Shown here one piece after another: positions 24,002-36,200 of a DNA stretch of 64,000 nt. The DNA lies in the NCBI RefSeq assembly GCF_022201045.2, contig NC_068564.1, positions 3,348,001-3,412,000 on the forward strand, in the 5' to 3' direction. The notes under the pieces are model-generated. The model did not search any database, was not told where the DNA came from, and worked only from the letters and a program-made list of their open reading frames with translations. Source of the stretch: Citrus sinensis. Taxonomy: Eukaryota > Streptophyta > Magnoliopsida > Sapindales > Rutaceae. Position numbers and translations under genes: made by a program. Numbering within the stretch: the stretch's first letter is position 1; each line of letters starts with the position of its first letter.

Positions 24002-24461
24002 CTATTTGCCCCTAATAGATGGCCGTTGGGGTTTAATTTGGTTTCTGACAAGGTCGAGAGAACCTAAACGAAGTCGTGTCTGCAGAAAGACACTGAAGTC
24101 ACAGCAAGCATACGGATTTGCAATATGATCAACAGGAGACTTCGCAGTTCGATTGGCCGGGAGGACCTTTCGAATCATCATCAAGGGAAGATGTTTTATT
24201 GTCAAAAGACAAGGTCCTTGAGCCCTGCATGGGGTTCAAGGAAGCTGAATTGCCTCCAGGGAAAATCGCGGAAGATGTGACAATTGGCTTTATTCCACGG
24301 TATCCCCCCTTGATTTCTTCTGCAGAGAGTACGCTGACAGATATGGGAGTGACAATTGGTGCAAGCTCAGTCCTCTGCTTCTGCTGCTTCTGCACAAGTA
24401 GATTGAAGAGCACAAGTGACAATGTTGTCAAATTAATCTAGTGACAACATCAGGAACAAAA
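24002..24461 (-). pseudogene. unidentified coding-like fragment
   Basis: On the minus strand, 24431-24129 reads as a compositionally normal open frame containing QKQQKQRTELAPIVTPISV and then GGYRGIKPIVTSSAIFPGG, ending at a stop within CEVSC. A second frame continues at 24205-24002 with SLDLVRNQIKPQRPSIRGK. They look like the 3' end of a real gene broken by a stop or frameshift, left next to the duplication breakpoint at 24462. I do not recognise the family. Confidence 0.3.
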
Positions 24462-26041
24462 AAAGAGCACAAGTAGATTGTTTGTTATATGTAATTGCAA
24501 AGTCAAAACTCTTAATTGTCATGGAGAACTATGCCATATTGGTATCAAAATCTAATCACACTGATTTAATTTCATAGAAAAACAGAATTTAATGATTGAA
24601 TTAAAAAAAAAAACATATGATAAAATTAATGTAATTTCATAGAAAAAATAAAATTCAACGATTGAATAAAATATTAAAAAAATTAATCTCCTCCAAACCT
24701 TCACCCCTCTTGTTGTTTATGGAAGTATGTTAAAAGAAAGATGGGGCAAAAATGTTTTCTTTTTTATTTTTATGCGATGAAATTAATCGAATTTTGCCCA
24801 TTTTGATTAGCACAAGTGTTTGGCTTGCCCGTGCAAAATACAGACGATTTTGCTCGGCTAAAGTAATCTAAATTTTTGAAATTTTTTTATCATTAAAGGA
24901 TAACTCAATCGGTTTAACTCTTGCAATGGAAGCAAGATGTTATTAAGGGTAAGATTATTTGAACTCATAAGTTTACTCTCTAAACCCACCAGTGAATAAA
25001 TTTTTTAATTACTAATTTATCTTTAAATAAAATGGCATTCAAGGACAAAAAAATTTATATAAACAAATAAAAATTATAATTTTGCACCCATTTTTATGAT
25101 AAAACATATAAACTGTTTGTTTCCTACATATATATATATTTATCACTTAATCTCTTCTCTTTTACGATCTTACAATTTCCCAATTGTCAACATTTAAATG
25201 TCCGAACACAAAAACTCTAAGACTAAAAATGGGAAAAACAAATGTGGCAAAGCTTACAGAGACGAATTTTTTCAGATCCCAAAACAAAGAAAAGTAATTA
25301 GTTTTCGATTTAATGATGTTGCTCTCTTTGCTTCTCTTCTTCTTTACGTAAACTTCAAATCTCGGTAATCAAAAAATAGGACAAAGAAGAAATATTGCAT
25401 CAGTTGGGTTCTCGTATGCCGGTTAATTACTAACTAGAACACTATTATTCAATGGAATCAAAACAAAATCCAATACGATACATTCCGGAGAAATATTACT
25501 ATCGACATTATTTTTATATTTAAAAACTTTCTATAAAGCTATAGAAGTTTGAAGCAAAACAGCAAGAGGCAGACCCCCAATTAGGCTTTAATATTACTCT
25601 TTTAATTCTTTTCAAAACAAATTGGGATATGTATGAAGTGAGAGAAAGGATTACTTTTTTTTTTAAAGAATAAAGAAAAATATTTTAATTGAGATTATTT
25701 TTGAAATTTTATAGGGTATATAGAGTAAAAATCTAATACTTTAAGAGTAATGATACATCCACAAAATCTTGTACAAATTTATTTTGTACAAACTGACGTG
25801 ACATTAATTCATTGGTTGAATGAAAATATAAAATAATAAAAACAAATCATATGGGCCAAGTGATATTTAATTTAACCAATCTTATCATGCCACATCAGTT
25901 TGTACAAAATAAGTTTGTATAAGAGTTTGTGGCTATATCATTACTCATACTTTAATTGCAATAGTGGGTTTATTAAAAAAATGAATTTAATGAGTAAATT
26001 TATCAATTCAAATAATCTCATCCTGTCATTAATTTTGATTC
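24462..26041. repeat. duplicated block, copy B (upstream of SAP copy 2)
   Basis: This matches 17937-18902 with the same orientation and order, interrupted by three extra segments: about 24790-24940, about 25235-25515, and the MITE at 25745-25946. Divergence is substantial but alignment by eye is easy throughout, for example at AATCTAATCACACT and TTTCCTACATA. Its continuation, 27994-28047, lies beyond SAP copy 2. Confidence 0.85.
25745..25946. mobile_element. 202-bp MITE with ends GAGTAATGATA and 9-bp target duplication
   Basis: Almost the whole element is an inverted repeat: GAGTAATGATACATCCACAA on the left and its near complement on the right. It is flanked by ATACTTTAA at 25736-25744 and 25947-25955. 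The homologous copy A lacks it, so insertion is proven by an empty site near 18800-18815. A 9-bp duplication suggests Mutator ancestry. Confidence 0.92.
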
Positions 26042-26567
26042 AGGGGATACATTTACTTTTAGGTCCAAGATCATGAGTGAGGCACAATGCAACTAAAATC
26101 AAAAATTTTTTGCTTTTTGTTTTTTGAACTTTGGTAAATGCTAACGAATAGATTAATTTCCAAAAAATTTCTTCATTAAAGTAATTAATTCATCGCTTAA
26201 ATTTTAAGTGTTTTCCTTCAGTTAAAAGTCCTGCCCATTGTTCTTATTCGGAGTATATAATATTCTTCAAAATTTCCCTCTCCGATGAGAAAACCAGCCA
26301 TTGTTTGATTCGGATAAGAAGTCTTCAAAATCTCCCTCTTCATTTAGGGATAATTTATGTAATCCTTTACTTTGGTTCTAGAACTTGTTGTCCCTGGTGC
26401 GACTGGCACTTTTAATCCTAATCAAGACCAGGCAAAAAAAAAAAAAAATCACTCTTATATATATATTGCAACAAACCTCATATACCACGTACGTATCCAT
26501 CTATCAATTAATTAATAATCTTAATCATACACGCAAGTGACAATTAAGTGATTACACCAACAACAAC
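26042..26567. promoter_or_regulatory. promoter region of SAP copy 2
   Basis: This is sequence without a counterpart in block A. An extended TATA tract, CTTATATATATATTG, lies at about 26453-26467, some 100 bp before the start codon. No other element was identified. Confidence 0.45.
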
Positions 26568-27029
26568 ATGACTCCACCTCTCTGCGCAAAAGGCTGTGGC
26601 TTTTATGGAACTAAAGAGCACAAAAGTATGTGCTCAAAGTGCTACAATGATTTTCTTGAAGAACAAGTTACAGACGGTGTCGTGAAAAGACCTCTGAAGC
26701 TCATGCAACCGAACCCTTCAATACTTGTCTTCGATCCTCGGTCACTGCAATCACCTTCATGTTCATCCTCCGAAAGAACAACAATTGATAGCGCTGCTGT
26801 CGAATGTTCTTCAGGGAAGACAACAAGTGCATTGGAAAAAAGATGCGAAATCTGCGACAAGAAAGTTGGTTCGATAGAGTTGAAGTGCCGCTGCGGGCAC
26901 TTGTATTGTGGGACGCATAGGTACCCTAAAGAGCACGCATGCACGTTCGATTTCAAGAAGTTTGATCGTGAAACCTTGGTCGAGGATGATCCTCTCATCA
27001 GGGCTGATAAATTGGAGGGCAGAATCTGA
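26568..27029 (+). CDS. A20/AN1 zinc-finger stress-associated protein (SAP), copy 2
   Basis: Intronless, 153 residues, from MTPPLCAKGCGF. A20 ligands are Cys6, Cys10, Cys22 and Cys25. AN1 ligands are Cys93, Cys96, Cys107, Cys109, Cys114, His117, His123 and Cys125. All are intact. The C-terminal 61 residues differ from copy 1 at only a handful of positions, while the linker is shorter and unrelated in detail. This pattern is expected if selection holds the fingers only. The predicted role is as for copy 1, stress response possibly through ubiquitin binding. Having its own TATA box and upstream block, it is likely expressed separately from copy 1. Confidence 0.95.
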   Translation: MTPPLCAKGCGFYGTKEHKSMCSKCYNDFLEEQVTDGVVKRPLKLMQPNPSILVFDPRSLQSPSCSSSERTTIDSAAVECSSGKTTSALEKRCEICDKKVGSIELKCRCGHLYCGTHRYPKEHACTFDFKKFDRETLVEDDPLIRADKLEGRI

Positions 27030-28875
27030 TTTCAATAATTATGAGTCATTTAATTTGCATGCGGATGGCTTTACACTTGAACGTGCAGTTTCATCCATTG
27101 TCAAGTATTAGTCATATACTTGAATGTGTGTGTCTTGTGTTGGTCTTTCCCCTTGTGTGTGTGTGTGTGTATCTATTGGACAATAGCTACACCATGACAA
27201 TTTTAATATTTGTAAATGTATATTTTCCTTCCTTTTTTATTTTCCCTAGAACGGGAGTTTATGTATTATTAATGTTCTTTTTGGATCCACTTGTATGATT
27301 ATTAATTGTGTCTCCGGGCTGCTGGATGTGGATGGCACTATTTGAAGCATTAAAAGACTCTAAAGGATGATTTCGCCTTTTGATTCTTGGCTTTTGAAAC
27401 TTAATTATTTAAGTGATAATTATTTGAAGGTTCCTGCCTCTAAGGGATGTTAATTTTATGAGTCCGATAATCTAAGTTTATTGATTTTTGTACTTATTTA
27501 AGAGTGAAATTCCGAAACAAAGTCCGCAATCTTATAATTATTAGTTGATTAGGAGCAAAATATAATTACAAAGTCGACACTCAATCTTATCAGGGTATGC
27601 AAAAACAAAGAAAAATAGTTTGTCTATTGAGGCAGCATTATTTTTAGAATTAAAAAATCTTGGGACTTTGGTTCCACCCACAACTCATACATCCATTGCA
27701 TTTCTGTAGATTTGATCAATTCGTATCGAATTTTACATGTACAGAAAACGGTACGGACAGGGCTTGTGTTTGCTTTGCCTTTTTCAGCTACCATAAGATG
27801 GGATGCCATCTTTCTCTTCTCTTTAACTAACAATATTTAGATATTATAAGACATCAACTTGTTTATAGAGAGGATATATGGTCCTAATTATAAGGGCCCT
27901 TAAAAGGAGACAAAAGTGAGAAATATGTGTCCTAATAAGGCACCCAAGCCATGAGCTGTACTACCCAATTTAAAAATATCAACCAAAGAGAAAAAATCAA
28001 AAGCAACTTGAATTATAACAATAATTCCTTGAAGATATGTTAAAAACCTACTAGCCCTTGCGTTGTTCTGCTCACAGAATCTCCTTATAAAGAGACAACA
28101 GATGGTTAATGCGATATCGAATTAACTTGTGTACGCATATAGGCACTCAATAATTATTTAACACAAATATATGTATATATGATTAATTAAAGGCCAGATT
28201 AGGCTTATTTATATATCATGAAAATAACAGCTCAACTCCTAGCTTTGTAGCATCTTATTTAGCAAAGGAGTTGGGTGTCGTAGTCTTTTTAATTAGTTGC
28301 GATCAATGATTATTTACCGAAACAAAATTCCTTCAGCTAGATAGATTACAAATATATCGATCTTAGGTGGTGGAATTAGGACTTAGGACCCACTTCCAAT
28401 CTCATTTCAGCTGCTCGATCCTATTTGTTATAGATCAAATGGCTTTGAGATGGCATAATCAATTGATTTGCTGCAATTGAAACTAACCAAACTGAATCTG
28501 GAAAACAATGGTGCCGCTATATAATTTATTGCATTAATTAATAGCCAAAGTTAAGAGGAATATTTTCACATGACGATGATGAGTAATATAATGATTGAAA
28601 GACAATGCATTAGTTGGAATATTAAGAAAAACTTAAATTACCCGATTCATATCATATCATTTACGTACGTACATACATACATCTCTATATTATTATCATA
28701 TACACCTTAGGGTGTGTGATGAACCAATAAACAACCCTCTCTCTCAAAGATCTGAAACTTCAGTTCAATCTAAACTCAACCATGATAATAATAATAATTA
28801 CCCTTAATTTCAGAAACAAAATTAAAAAAAAAACAAAAAAGATCGATGATCACCATAATATCTCTTGATATATCC
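27030..28875. other. intergenic sequence, end of the duplicated block
   Basis: It contains a short GT microsatellite at about 27156-27169 and the 54-bp segment 27994-28047 that matches 18921-18975. No gene is recognised. Confidence 0.5.
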
Positions 28876-30270
28876 TTAGCTGGAATTTTGGAAATTCAAC
28901 AACCCATTCAAGTTGGCACATTCAAACAAGGCCTTAGCAGTCATCTCTCTTTCAAATCTCCAAATGTAGTTCAGCCCCACCAACAACTCAGTAATGGCAG
29001 CTTCAGTCTTCTCTTTATTTGCAAAATATAGTGTCTGCAAAAGGAGCACGTTAGTTTTTGGTAACAAATTTTGCTGCTCAAAGCTCCTCTCACTTTGCCA
29101 TTTTATCATATTATGCGCCAACGGTGACAACCAACTCAAGATCCTCCCCAAAGCATTCCTCCACTCTCCGGCGAGCACCGGATCACTCGCCGAGAACCCA
29201 ACTCCCTTCAGTCTAGCCCTAAGCGACGATCGTATGCTACGCGGTAGCATTGCATACAAATCATCCCTAGCATCAACACCAACCAATTGAGGTGACTTGA
29301 TCATCTTCTCAATTATGATAATCAAATTCGAATAATGCAAAGACAAAGCCGCGGCACCTAGAGTAGTCGCGGGGGGCTTTAGAATCTTTGAGTTCGACTC
29401 GAAAAACCCATCAGAGCTCTTGATCATGATGGGGCCAGATACAAAGCCATTGCAAGAATTAGGGTTTTCAGTAGGATGAACCGTGGCCGAGGCTGAGAGG
29501 CTCCGGGGCAAATAAGCCGGATACCCATGATGACCAATCCCAAACACAAGCTTGATTCTTGCTAACACAGTGAAGACGTGCCTTGTAAGAATGGAAACAA
29601 CGGTATCGAAGCTTCGATTCCATAGGGATCTTTCTTTAAGATACTTCACTTCCTGTCTTTGCCAGATTACCTTCTGCTGAAGATCAAGAATCTTCTGTTC
29701 CTTAACAGACGCTTCGTATTCATTGCACTGTAAAGTTTTCTTCAAGGCATTCTCTAAGACTGATAGCTCCTCCATCTCTTTATACAACGTTGCCGTGACG
29801 GTGACGTATCTGTCCATCTTCTTGTTCTTGGCTTCCATGTCCTTGGAGCTCAAAACCCAAGAGAAAGAATCGTGTCCCGAGTTGGCAAACTCTTCGAACG
29901 AACGATCAAAGGACCTCAGATTCGAATCCTCACATCGCTTGCTTAAACTGGAGACAGCCTTTGCGACGAGCCTTATATTTTCTGCGAGCTCAGCACATGC
30001 AAGGCCGAGAAGAAACGACTCGTCGTTTGAGACGATTTTCCTGACGCCTTCCAGAGATATGGAGTCGTTGCGCAACCGGATGATGTTTTTGTCGGAGAGT
30101 GCTTGCCACTGGTGAAGCAACTTGGACATGATGCCGGCGACTTCAAAGGCTAAAACGCCGACGTTTGATTTCTTGTTATTTGATATTACTGAGAGTTTTG
30201 GTTTTGGTACAGAATCGAAGCTGCTTGATATTGCGGATTTAACTTTTATTAACCAAGTTTCGAGAGCCAT
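28876..30270 (-). CDS. DUF3475/DUF668 protein, PSK SIMULATOR (PSI)-like
   Basis: Single exon, 464 residues. The DUF3475 module spans about residues 38-95 (GVLAFEVAGIMSKL), a long charged helical or coiled-coil region about 150-215 (DRYVTVTATLYKEMEEL, then LQQKVIWQRQEVKYLKE), and DUF668 about 303-392 (TTLGAAALSLHYSNLIIIIE, then MLPRSIRSSLRARLK). Arabidopsis PSI1-3 carry the same pair of domains and promote growth linked to phytosulfokine and hormone signalling. Those have an N-terminal glycine for myristoylation, whereas this protein begins MALETWL, so it belongs to the shorter non-myristoylated branch and its function is less certain. No predicted transmembrane segment or signal peptide. Confidence 0.88.
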   Translation of the reverse strand: MALETWLIKVKSAISSSFDSVPKPKLSVISNNKKSNVGVLAFEVAGIMSKLLHQWQALSDKNIIRLRNDSISLEGVRKIVSNDESFLLGLACAELAENIRLVAKAVSSLSKRCEDSNLRSFDRSFEEFANSGHDSFSWVLSSKDMEAKNKKMDRYVTVTATLYKEMEELSVLENALKKTLQCNEYEASVKEQKILDLQQKVIWQRQEVKYLKERSLWNRSFDTVVSILTRHVFTVLARIKLVFGIGHHGYPAYLPRSLSASATVHPTENPNSCNGFVSGPIMIKSSDGFFESNSKILKPPATTLGAAALSLHYSNLIIIIEKMIKSPQLVGVDARDDLYAMLPRSIRSSLRARLKGVGFSASDPVLAGEWRNALGRILSWLSPLAHNMIKWQSERSFEQQNLLPKTNVLLLQTLYFANKEKTEAAITELLVGLNYIWRFEREMTAKALFECANLNGLLNFQNSS

Positions 30271-33200
30271 ATTGAGTGCGGATCAGTATGTGATGAATGA
30301 TATTGATGACTGTAAAGTGCAAAAATATGAAGAAATGGGTAGTATTAGGAATCAAGATCTAAAGAGAAATTATAATGAATAATTGAAGAATGGAAATTGC
30401 AGAGATAAGGATAATGGAGGCTCGTGGGATGTTGAGAGCTCAGCATTATATTATACATTTGAGAAAAACACAACCAAAGCTCAAACCCAGAGAGAGAAAA
30501 ATTGTATTATTAAAACGGAGAATAACACTTAGCTCCTTATTGTTTCTTATTTTTTACTATAAAATGTCTAATTTTTAAACTAACCCCAATTAGGTTTTTG
30601 GTGTTTTATGCAACTCTAATATTCAAACTTTGTCATTAAAGATTACATGTGACTTATATAACAAACAAAATCGCAGCAATCTTTTGATAGACAAATGATG
30701 TTTCTTTAGCCTCTAAATTTTGAAGTAATCACCCAATTAGCTATTATATATATATTTATAAAATTATCAGAAATATTTCAGTTATATATATATTTGTTCT
30801 CATTAAAGTTTAGTTAATTATTCTCTACTTTACATCTGGATAATTAGTCCCCACAATAAAGGAGAATTTAAACACTGTATTTCTTTTCCCATGTTTTAAC
30901 ACAGGGATGTAATGGAGTATTATAAAAACATTAAGAGCCTAAATGGAAAAAATTAGAAAAAATAAGGATCTGTTGATATTTGATACATACACATGCTGTG
31001 GTGGAGCGTGGAGAATGATTTAAGCAGAAATTTGATTTGTCTTCTCTGGTTGGAGATGCAGACGCCGAAAATGCGATTGGAATTATTGATTTGTGGAGAA
31101 AATCTTTTGTTTCTTTTTTTATAAATCAATATTATCTCAGTCGGTAAAAGAAAACTTTTCTAGTTGTTTGTTTGGATGCCGAGAAACGCTTTTTCTTAGA
31201 TGCGGTTTCTTTCAACTGTGACGGCAAGGGGCCTTGTCATTATTGGCATGTTCTTTTTGAATTTTGATGTTCAACAATTAGCATCATGTTTGTGATTAGT
31301 ATGTATATTATTGGTTGGCTTTAGAACTTTAGTATGGGATCGATGTAGTAAAAAAAAGACAAGGAGATCTTTTTAATTTTACTGTAGAATTTTGATGAAT
31401 ATATGGTTGAGTTCATGAACTTAATGATTGAGCTTAATAGTAGAATTCTAAATAAAAATCTTTAATCCTAATTTAATGGAATTTCTTATGTTGTATTATA
31501 CATGATTCAATTAAAAATAATCTTACTTTTACAAATTCTTTTTATATGTATCCTTTATTACTGAACAATTTATTTGGCTGTTTCTTAATTTTTTTATTTG
31601 ATGTAACAAATTATTAACACATGTCATTTCAAAAAATACAAATCTTTTTTTTTTTTTTTTTTTCTAAAGATGCGTTTGGTATGAGCATCCAAGGTGAAAA
31701 GATGGGGATTTCATTTAAGCATTTGCATGGGAATAGGAAAAAGAAAAAGTGAGAGATAATTAGGATTTTGATCATCATAAAGAAAGGTGATTAATAATGA
31801 AAATTTTAGAACCTCAAAAGGGGACTTGGTCTTATTTATATTGGCACATGCAATGCAAGCTCTCAGTGACTGAAAATGAGCCCCAAAATATCAAGGCATG
31901 CATGCATATATATATATATATAATTTGCGTGACTTGAAAATTCAAAATAGAAGATCCTTCAATTCCCCAAATATCATATTTTGAGAGCTTAATTATTTAT
32001 GGTATCAAAATGAATACATTCAAATTAAGTCTACATGAATGCAAACTGTATTTTAAGAATTAACTTGGTTGAATCTATACTCAAGGCATATTCATTCAAT
32101 CATACAGTTTTTTTTTTCAGATTAATTTAAGACCAAAATGAATTAATTTGTTTATTCGTAAAAATATTCATGCAATTTGTCAACTCTAAACGCTGCAGTG
32201 TACCCGAGAATGCACTCAGACCACAACTTTTTCTAGTGGCTATTCTTAAAGGCATTCTCTGCTCTTAGTCAATCTTTGGCAAGTGGTGCATTACAGCATT
32301 CAGAACACATTAAATTGAAAATGCGCCGAAGAAAACAAACAAACAAGGATGAAAATATATAAAATCTTTGATTTAATTAAAACAGTGCCAAAAGAATATA
32401 TTTAAAAGAAAATGAAATTAAGGAAATCATATCGTATGGAAAAAAAAGTAATCAGATTAAATGGCTGCATGCACAATACAATACCATCATCAATGGGTTG
32501 GCCCTTCATTCAAAGCGAACAATGCGGTTTAAGTTGACCATGCAATTGGGTTGACTAAATGGGACACGAGGTGAGTGATGATTGTGGACAAAGCCTATAA
32601 AATCATGCAATTAGAATGAGGGGAACAAAATTAGGAAGAAAAAAAAAAAAAAGACTCAAAAACTAAATAAAGATAAAGATAATATTGGTTTTGCGTGTTT
32701 GGTTAGATGGTGGGAGAATAAAGAAAATGACACAATACTTTACTCATTGACATTCACATGGTTAGTGGGGATGGTGTTGTTGGTTTGGTGAAATTATTTT
32801 TGGTCATTGGGGTCATCAAATGCTCAAAAGAGAGAAAATGAGATTTGACATTTATCCGAAATTGGTATGATCAGCTAGAGAGAGTTACTTATTTAATTAT
32901 TATTATTATTATTATTTTTAATCTTTAATCTTTTTTCTTTGTTTTTACATGCATACTGGATCGTGTAAACTTCTTAATACATATTTATATATTTTTACCA
33001 GCTTTGGGTTAGCTTTTTGCCTGCAAATGGAAGGGCAACGAAGCATATGCTTGTTTAATTGTCGGAAAATGAATAGGCAGCCATCCTACATCTCCATATG
33101 AGTATTGATAAATGTGCATCCCCAACTTTTAATCCCATATGCGTTTACTCATTTACATTTCTTCATCTTTCTCTCTGTCACACACTTGTTTTAATTTGTC

Positions 33201-36200
33201 TGTTTATTCCTCAGGTCTCTCCTGTCACACACACACTCACTCACAAAGAATAATAAATTTTATCTCCTTTAATTTGTTTCTTCTTTTTTGGCCCTTTCAC
33301 ATGAGTAAATCAGTAAATGAAAACAAGAGGCAAAGGCTGTAAAAGGACTCTTCTTATTCCACTTTATTACGGGGATCATGATAAACTCTAAATATATAAC
33401 CATAAAAAAAAAGAAAAAAAATAATAATCACAGATGTTACCAATGGATTTTTTTCTTTTTTCAATAGTATAGGAATTTTGATGAGTTTGAAAACATTAGG
33501 GGTAAAAGAGCTAAATTTAACAAACAAAAGGGAGTTTTTATAATTTTCCTATATTAAATGTGGTACATATTCCATTACAATGAATGATGTTTATGTGTTA
33601 CAATACACACAAAATGAAAAAATTTCCGTAATTTAAAAAAAAAACATTTGATAATTAAAACAAATATGTAGTTACCTTTTTATATGTATCTTATGCAGAT
33701 GATGTTTGCAATTCCCTGAAGCAGTGGGATTTGCAGCACTGAATGATAAGATTAAATCGATCGAATATAAAAAAATGCTTGTTCCAATGAAGAGCTCTTC
33801 AAGAATTGGGAAAGGAAGCCAACCACAAAATATTTAACCAAGTTGACATGCTAAAATTTGGAGTAAAACTTGTCGTATTTTGAGTGGCCAAATTCCAACA
33901 TTGCATAGATGTAGTGACATCTAAATAAACATCTACTTTCGTGATTCTAAATGGGATTTTGTTGACATTAATGCAGGTGTTGAAGTCAAACAAGTAATAG
34001 ATAGTGTAAAGAAAGCAAATGCTAGATTGGATATTTGAGATTGGATTCAGAGAAAAATAAAAAAATTTGGATTTGAGATTAAAGAATAAGAATTGACAAT
34101 ATGGCATTGAAAAAAAAAAAAAAGGATTGTTCAATACAATGTACCACCACTCACTCCCCTTAACTCTAAGAAGATTCTTAGGTTTACCACCAGACCGACC
34201 ATGTTTCAATTCAGCCATTCTACTTCCTATTGGTCAGTTTAAATTATACAAAATTATGGCATTATCTTGGATTAGTTTATTAGATTAGTGCTACATTGGT
34301 AATAGTATAAAGAATCATTTGTATCTATGGACACTCGATCGAAAAAAAGTAAATAACATATATATTGACATTGCTGTAACGTGGTATGTATACATGCAAT
34401 ATGATTAATGAATTGTGACTGTAAAAGATGAAGATGCTAGAGGTACTGAGTTTGGTGCAAGATAAAAAAAAAAAGAAGGGAAGAAAATGAAATTACTGGA
34501 ATAATTGAGAAAGTAATTAGATAGAATAAGAGATACAAATCGGTAATTATATCAAAATTGTTGTGAAACAAACAGATTCAATACCATCAAATGAATAGTC
34601 TTCGGGTGCACAAACTCCTAATTTATATAATAAATATTTGAGCTGGTTATTAATAACTAACTTGTTAGTAGCTACATTGACTCAAATTCACGAACTCTAA
34701 TTTGCTCAAATTTCACAATTTATTATATGCAGATGTCTGTGCTTTAAAAAATTGTTAAATCAAATCAATATCATTAATACATTATTAAGTTAGAGCATAC
34801 ACATCGATCAACTGAAACATATATCCCACAACGTGCTTCATCTTGTAATAAGTGAACATTAACATACAAATGGTTGGGTTAAACGCAGTGTATATATTTC
34901 TATTATTAGACTAAAAAGGAAGAGCAAAAAGAGATATGGGAAAATGATTAATGATGTGTTTGGTCCATGCGGAGCAATTAGCAAACAGCATTCAGCAAAT
35001 GTCATGCATGTTGGAAATAAAACTCCCACGCTGCCACGAACTCCGGTAACTTAAGGAAATAATAATAATAATAATAATAATCATGATGAAGAAACTGCAA
35101 GTTTAATTACCTTTAGGGAGGGGAAAAAAGCTACAAGTTTACAGTAACAAAGTAAGAGGATCACATGCACGCATATAAACTATAATGATATGTAATTGGT
35201 ATCATATATATATTGCGATGCCGATGCAATCATCCATTTAAAATTGTGTGCGTGTGTTGCGTTTGTTGGTGATGATGCTACTTCTTGCTCGACACAGCCT
35301 TCTCCACTTTCATCTTCGTAATAGAGAGCAATTTCAATGTCATGGATTCTGTCTAGAAAGTGTCATATTATCATGAATCTAAAGTTTTCTTGTTTTTTCT
35401 TTAATTAGAACATGTTTTTAACTTTCTAAAATTTGAAATAGAATGTCAAAATTGGATTGTTCAGACTTTTTATACATAGAAATGCATTATTAATAACTTC
35501 TGATCAAGGATCGCATACAAACATTCAGTCGGGTTGAGCCATATTGCAAAATTCTTACGTAATTGATTTGGTTATTATTGTTCATATGTGAGTTATACTT
35601 CCACGCCATATTATTTCTTAATTCATAGTTTTAATTTATTTGAGAGGTGCTCGCTACAGAATCAGACTACTTGTGTAGTTATATACCATGAAATAAACGA
35701 TGTTGTTCATGAGATCAATTCTATGTATATGTTTATAGATAAATTAATTGTGGAATCTAAGATTAATTGTGGTTATAAATTTTATATTGCATATTGCTTG
35801 TATATATATAACTATATATGTATATTCAAGGCATGAAATTAAATGTAGTGAAGACATGAATGATTTGCGAGCTTAATCATGGATGGTCTTTGAGGAGAGG
35901 TTGCCATCATGTTGTAGAGTCAAACTAACCGATATTTTTTGTTAGACCTTCCATTCCACATATGATTTTGGTCAGTCCAACAAGTGCAATCATTATGTTA
36001 AGCATCATGTACTCAAAATTGGTGGTATAACATGCAATTTATGACAAAGCAAGAGTAACTACCAAAAATCTTTCCCAACTAAGAAAACTATATATACAAT
36101 TTTCTAAGCAAGATTATCATCAATAAAATATTCTGTTAACGACAAAAATGATTTGGAAAAACATGATGAACACTTACAAAATTTAAACGTTTCCTCTTTA

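Noticed and set aside
33799..34218. 139-codon minus-strand frame starting MAELKHGRSGGKPKN
   Set aside because: After about 25 residues it becomes low-complexity Phe/Tyr/Asn-rich AT-driven sequence; no domain, no homologue known to me.
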